A stretch of 8,185 nucleotides of DNA from Desulfonatronovibrio sp046496945 (GTDB taxonomy: Bacteria; Desulfobacterota; Desulfovibrionia; Desulfovibrionales; Desulfonatronovibrionaceae): assembly GCA_046496945.1 (NCBI GenBank), contig JAWOGL010000254.1, positions 1 through 8,185 of the forward strand, in the 5' to 3' direction. Under the pieces are notes generated by a model that did no database searches, was not told the origin of the DNA, and saw nothing but the letters and a program-made list of their open reading frames with translations. The translations under genes were made by a program, and so were the position numbers. Within the stretch, counting starts at the first letter, position 1; each line of letters begins with the position of its first letter. Below, in pieces: positions 5,852-8,185 of this stretch.

Positions 5852-6064
5852 CTAATCTTTGGTGAAAAGATGGCTGGTCTGATTCCATGCAGCTTTATTT
5901 ATTGTGGAAGACAATTCCCGTGCATCTTCTTCATTGAGTTTGCTGGCCTTTTGAATTGACTCCATCTCAAGATAATCCAGAAGCTTGATCAGATCTTCCT
6001 GATCAACATCGTGCCGAGGAAAACGAATCAGCAGGTTGTCCTGCTCAGTTGTTACTTCATACAT
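5852..6064 (-). CDS. Small antitoxin partner of the PIN toxin
   Basis: The 70-residue product is not a family I can name. It sits immediately upstream of the PIN gene, as antitoxins usually do. It has a short beta-like N-terminus (EVTTEQDNLLIRFP), a helical middle (QEDLIKLLDYLEMESIQKASKLNEEDARELSSTI) and a C-terminal tail with WNQTSHLF that could wrap the toxin. No clear helix-turn-helix or ribbon-helix-helix DNA-binding domain is evident, so autoregulation is uncertain. AGGAG about 7 bases before the ATG gives it a better ribosome site than the toxin, in line with excess antitoxin synthesis. The assignment rests mainly on position and size. Confidence 0.75.
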   Translation of the reverse strand: MYEVTTEQDNLLIRFPRHDVDQEDLIKLLDYLEMESIQKASKLNEEDARELSSTINKAAWNQTSHLFTKD

Positions 6065-6082
6065 GATATGCTCCTGTGGCTA

Positions 6083-6095
6083 ATGGAAATTCCAT
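6083..6095. promoter_or_regulatory. Palindrome ATGGAAATTCCAT, candidate operator of the toxin-antitoxin pair
   Basis: Two perfect 6-bp arms flank a single central base. The palindrome lies between the candidate -10 element (6102-6107) and the antitoxin ribosome site, at the expected transcription start, where a bound repressor would block initiation. Confidence 0.4.
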
Positions 6096-6101
6096 ACCGT
6101 C

Positions 6102-6131
6102 AATATAAATCTATTTATAAACAACAGTCAA
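6102..6131 (-). promoter_or_regulatory. Candidate promoter of the toxin-antitoxin operon
   Basis: On the - strand TTGACT (6131-6126, 5 of 6 to consensus) is followed after 18 bases by TATATT (6107-6102, 5 of 6). Transcription would begin near 6095, about 30 bases before the antitoxin ATG. The surrounding AT-rich stretch fits a promoter region. Confidence 0.55.
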
Positions 6132-6263
6132 TCGCATAATATTTTCTGTATAATCTTGAAAGATGAACCAGGTTATGCCACGAAATGTTACTAAAAACAC
6201 GAAAAAGAATAAGTTGAATATGTTCAGTGTGCTTTAGTGTGCTCTGATGCCCAGTTTTCTTTT

Positions 6264-7871
6264 CTAATGTTCCCGGACTTCCATAAACCGTATATCCGGC
6301 CATTCTTCCTTAGCCCTTTCAAGCCGCCATTTGCTGGCAAAGAGCATGGCCGGGTATCCTTCGATATCCTCCACCAGGGAGGTGAAATATCTCTGGCGGA
6401 AATCTTTAAGAGCTTTTTTGTTGTCTGAATCAATCCAGCGCACGGTTGAAAAATCCAGTGGTTCGTAACTGGCTTCCACGCCGTACTCAGCCTGAAGTCT
6501 GGCAGCAGTGACATCAAACTGCAAAGCTCCCACCGCGCCCAGAATATAATCGTTTCCCGATACAGGACGAAACAGCTGGATTGCTCCTTCTTCAGTCAGC
6601 TGCTTGAGGCCTTTTTCCAGTTGTTTGGATTTAAGGGGATTTCTCAGGATGACCCGTTGAAAAAATTCCGGGGCAAAATTGGGGATTCCGGTAAACTTAA
6701 GTTCTTTTTGAGTGGAAAGAGTATCCCCGATCTTTATGGTCCCGTGATTATGAATGCCGATGATGTCACCGGGCCAGGCCTCTTCCACGCCTGAACGGTC
6801 CCGGGCCATGAAGATAATGGCATTGGAGATCTGAACGTCCTTGTTTATCCGGTGATGTCTGACCTTCATGCCTTTTTCGAATTTTCCGGAACAAACCCTT
6901 AAGAAAGCAATGCGGTCACGGTGGGATGGATCCATATTGGCCTGAATCTTAAACACGACCCCGGAAAAGTCTTCTTCAAAGGGAGAAACCTCTCTGGTTT
7001 CGGCCTGTCTGGGTTGGGGGTGCGGAGCCAGCGTGACAAAGGTGTTCAGAAGTTCCCGGACTCCGAAATTATTTACAGCGCTGCCAAAGAATACCGGAGT
7101 CTGTTTGCCCTGGAGATAGGCCTCCTTGTCAAAGGGAAATCCTGCGCCCTGGATAAGTTCTATATCCTGGCGCAGTTCATCCGCGGCGCTTTCGCCGATC
7201 AGTTCTTCCAGCCTGGGGTCGGATAGGTCGCTTATGACCGCATTCTCCAGGGGCCTCTGGCCTTTTTTGTCGCCGGATGCAAAAAAGTGTATTTCCCCGC
7301 GCCTCAGATCATATACCCCCTTAAATATCTTGCCCATACCGATGGGCCAGGTCAAAGGAGTTGCCTGAATGCCCAGGGTCTGCTCAATTTCATCCAGGAG
7401 TTCAAAAGGGTCGCGGCCGTCCCGGTCCAGTTTGTTGATAAAAGTCATAATAGGGGTGGAACGCATGCGGCAGACCTGCATGAGTTTTTTGGTCTGGGCC
7501 TCCACTCCCTTGACGCTGTCAATGACCATTAGAGCCGAATCCACCGCAGTCAGTACCCGGTAGGTATCCTCGGAAAAATCCTGGTGGCCGGGGGTATCCA
7601 GAAGATTGACTTCATAATCCTGATAAATGAACTTCATTACTGACGATGTAACCGAGATGCCGCGTTCCTGTTCCACGGCCATCCAGTCGGAGCGGGCGTG
7701 GCGGGCGGCTTTTTTGGCTTTGATGGAGCCGGCCATCTGAATGGCCCCGCCAAAAAGCAAAAGCTTTTCGGATAAGGTGGTCTTACCTGCGTCAGGGTGG
7801 CTGATGATGCCGAAGGTCCGCCTTTTAAGAACTTCCTGAGTTATTTTTGAGCTGCCTGGTTTTTGAGTCAT
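6264..7871 (-). CDS. prfC: Peptide chain release factor 3 (RF3)
   Basis: The 535-residue product is a translational GTPase that removes RF1 or RF2 from the ribosome after peptide release; E. coli RF3 has 529 residues. In the G domain are G1 SHPDAGKT (24-31), switch I with QERGISVTSSVM (68-79), G3 DTPGHQDF (92-99) and G4 NKLD (146-149) in the RF3-specific context FINKLDRDGRDP. The beta-barrel domain 2 and RF3-type C-terminal domain follow (FQRVILRNPLKSKQLEKGLKQLTEEGAIQLFRP, split here only by description). These separate it from EF-G. I chose the ATG at 7869-7871 because it gives the family's usual N-terminus. An in-frame ATG at 7932-7934 would add 21 residues not typical of RF3. Neither has a strong ribosome site. 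The gene appears intact; no clear terminator follows it. Confidence 0.95.
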   Translation of the reverse strand: MTQKPGSSKITQEVLKRRTFGIISHPDAGKTTLSEKLLLFGGAIQMAGSIKAKKAARHARSDWMAVEQERGISVTSSVMKFIYQDYEVNLLDTPGHQDFSEDTYRVLTAVDSALMVIDSVKGVEAQTKKLMQVCRMRSTPIMTFINKLDRDGRDPFELLDEIEQTLGIQATPLTWPIGMGKIFKGVYDLRRGEIHFFASGDKKGQRPLENAVISDLSDPRLEELIGESAADELRQDIELIQGAGFPFDKEAYLQGKQTPVFFGSAVNNFGVRELLNTFVTLAPHPQPRQAETREVSPFEEDFSGVVFKIQANMDPSHRDRIAFLRVCSGKFEKGMKVRHHRINKDVQISNAIIFMARDRSGVEEAWPGDIIGIHNHGTIKIGDTLSTQKELKFTGIPNFAPEFFQRVILRNPLKSKQLEKGLKQLTEEGAIQLFRPVSGNDYILGAVGALQFDVTAARLQAEYGVEASYEPLDFSTVRWIDSDNKKALKDFRQRYFTSLVEDIEGYPAMLFASKWRLERAKEEWPDIRFMEVREH

Positions 7872-7895
7872 AGTTATATTGCTTATGTAAAGATT

Positions 7896-7923
7896 ATTAT
7901 GCAGATACTTAATTTGTTTGTAA
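7896..7923 (-). promoter_or_regulatory. prfC: Weak candidate promoter of prfC
   Basis: On the - strand TTACAA (7923-7918, 3 of 6) is followed after 16 bases by CATAAT (7901-7896, 5 of 6). If used, the transcript would begin near 7889, inside the longer reading frame, which would support the shorter RF3 start at 7871. The -35 match is poor. Confidence 0.3.
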
Positions 7924-7988
7924 CTGTTCACCATAACCGGAGCCTGCCTGGGGCTGAGGTTTCTAAAATAATTTATCAGCCACCCCCG

Positions 7989-8062
7989 TGCACCTATCTA
8001 TCGTGTTCCGAGTAAGTAATTCATGCGCAGTGCCGATTATCATCCCTACCAAGATAGGTGCA
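7989..8062. repeat. 11-bp inverted repeat around a 52-nt interval
   Basis: TGCACCTATCT (7989-7999) is the exact reverse complement of AGATAGGTGCA (8052-8062). The interval holds a further short complementary pair (ATCG 8000-8003 and CGAT 8034-8037), so an RNA could fold as an extended stem with internal loops. Equally, the arms could be ends of a tiny mobile repeat. Confidence 0.6.
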
Positions 8063-8115
8063 GGGCAAGCTGCAGCGCTCGACGTAAAGGCAGACAGTAA
8101 GACAGACTGAATATC

Positions 8116-8142
8116 TTCCTCCTGGCGACTTGCCGGGAGGAA
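8116..8142. repeat. 11-bp stem hairpin
   Basis: TTCCTCCTGGC (8116-8126) pairs with GCCGGGAGGAA (8132-8142), with one G-T wobble, across the 5-base loop GACTT. No T tract follows on either strand, so it is not a standard intrinsic terminator. The right arm carries GGGAGGAA, a Shine-Dalgarno-like sequence that the stem would hide, but no start codon with an obvious frame follows within the usual distance. Confidence 0.65.
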
Positions 8143-8185
8143 AGGATGCCATTTCCTGGCGGCGAGGCAGAATGTTGTACTGCAG

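Larger units (their letters stand above)
7935..8185. other. Unassigned structured intergenic sequence at the window edge
   Basis: No convincing gene is seen in this stretch upstream of prfC. It holds an 11-bp perfect inverted repeat, TGCACCTATCT (7989-7999) and AGATAGGTGCA (8052-8062), around 52 bases, and an 11-bp hairpin at 8116-8142. On the - strand one frame is open from the window edge to a TGA at 8021-8023 (54 codons). It is rich in Cys, Pro and Arg, shows no recognisable motif and has no good start signal. The stretch may be a non-coding RNA, a small repeat element, or the regulatory region of a gene beyond the edge. Confidence 0.45.

Noticed and set aside
6149..6154. Perfect TATAAT on the + strand between prfC and the antitoxin gene
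   Set aside because: No -35 element lies at a proper distance and no + strand gene follows, so it is probably just AT-rich sequence.
6226..6243. Direct repeat AGTGTGCT (6226-6233 and 6236-6243) just after prfC
   Set aside because: Only two 8-bp copies with no dyad symmetry or T tract; too little to call a regulatory site or terminator.
7989..8062. Retron-like or riboswitch interpretation of the 11-bp inverted repeat
   Set aside because: No reverse transcriptase gene and no known riboswitch core are visible, so neither name is supported.
8021..8185. 54-codon - strand frame open to the window edge
   Set aside because: No usable start signal, no recognisable motif and unusual Cys/Pro/Arg-rich composition; mentioned with the unassigned region but not called as a gene.

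Overview
The window looks like ordinary chromosome from a Gram-negative bacterium. Three predicted periplasmic or membrane-anchored proteins have export signals or membrane anchors, and the core genes (prfC, an inositol-monophosphatase gene, tRNA-Pro) are of proteobacterial type. The style of the genes (large hybrid kinase, Met-rich Spy-like protein) suggests a deltaproteobacterium/Desulfovibrionales-like sulfate reducer. That placement is inference from general resemblance; no marker in the window proves it.

The left half reads on the + strand. A possible tail of a membrane-protein gene (1-67) is followed by an 89-residue protein with four cysteines (96-365) and a secreted Met/Gly-rich protein with a Spy/CpxP-type LTxxQ domain (457-1113), closed by a strong intrinsic terminator (1149-1184). 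A new unit then starts from a plausible sigma70 promoter (1246-1274). A periplasmic solute-binding protein (1325-2086) overlaps by four bases a membrane-bound hybrid histidine kinase (2083-3975). No permease or separate response regulator lies nearby, so the pair is best read as a two-part sensor.

The middle (3976-4508) holds a complete tRNA-Pro(TGG) on the - strand with its own promoter and terminator. Beyond its 3' end is a pair of 10-bp direct repeats, and upstream of it is a pair of inverted extragenic palindromic repeats.

The right half reads on the - strand. An inositol-monophosphatase/SuhB-family gene (4509-5297) is preceded by a visibly AT-richer toxin-antitoxin pair: a PIN-domain ribonuclease (5432-5848) downstream of a small antitoxin (5852-6064), with a promoter and a palindrome at the likely transcription start. 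Upstream lies prfC, peptide chain release factor 3 (6264-7871). The last ~310 bases (7872-8185) contain no convincing gene but do contain an 11-bp inverted repeat around a 52-nt interval and an 11-bp stem hairpin that I cannot assign.

No CRISPR array, insertion sequence or intact prophage gene is visible. The most interesting parts are the binding-protein/hybrid-kinase pair, the Met-rich Spy-like protein, the toxin-antitoxin module and the structured unassigned right edge.
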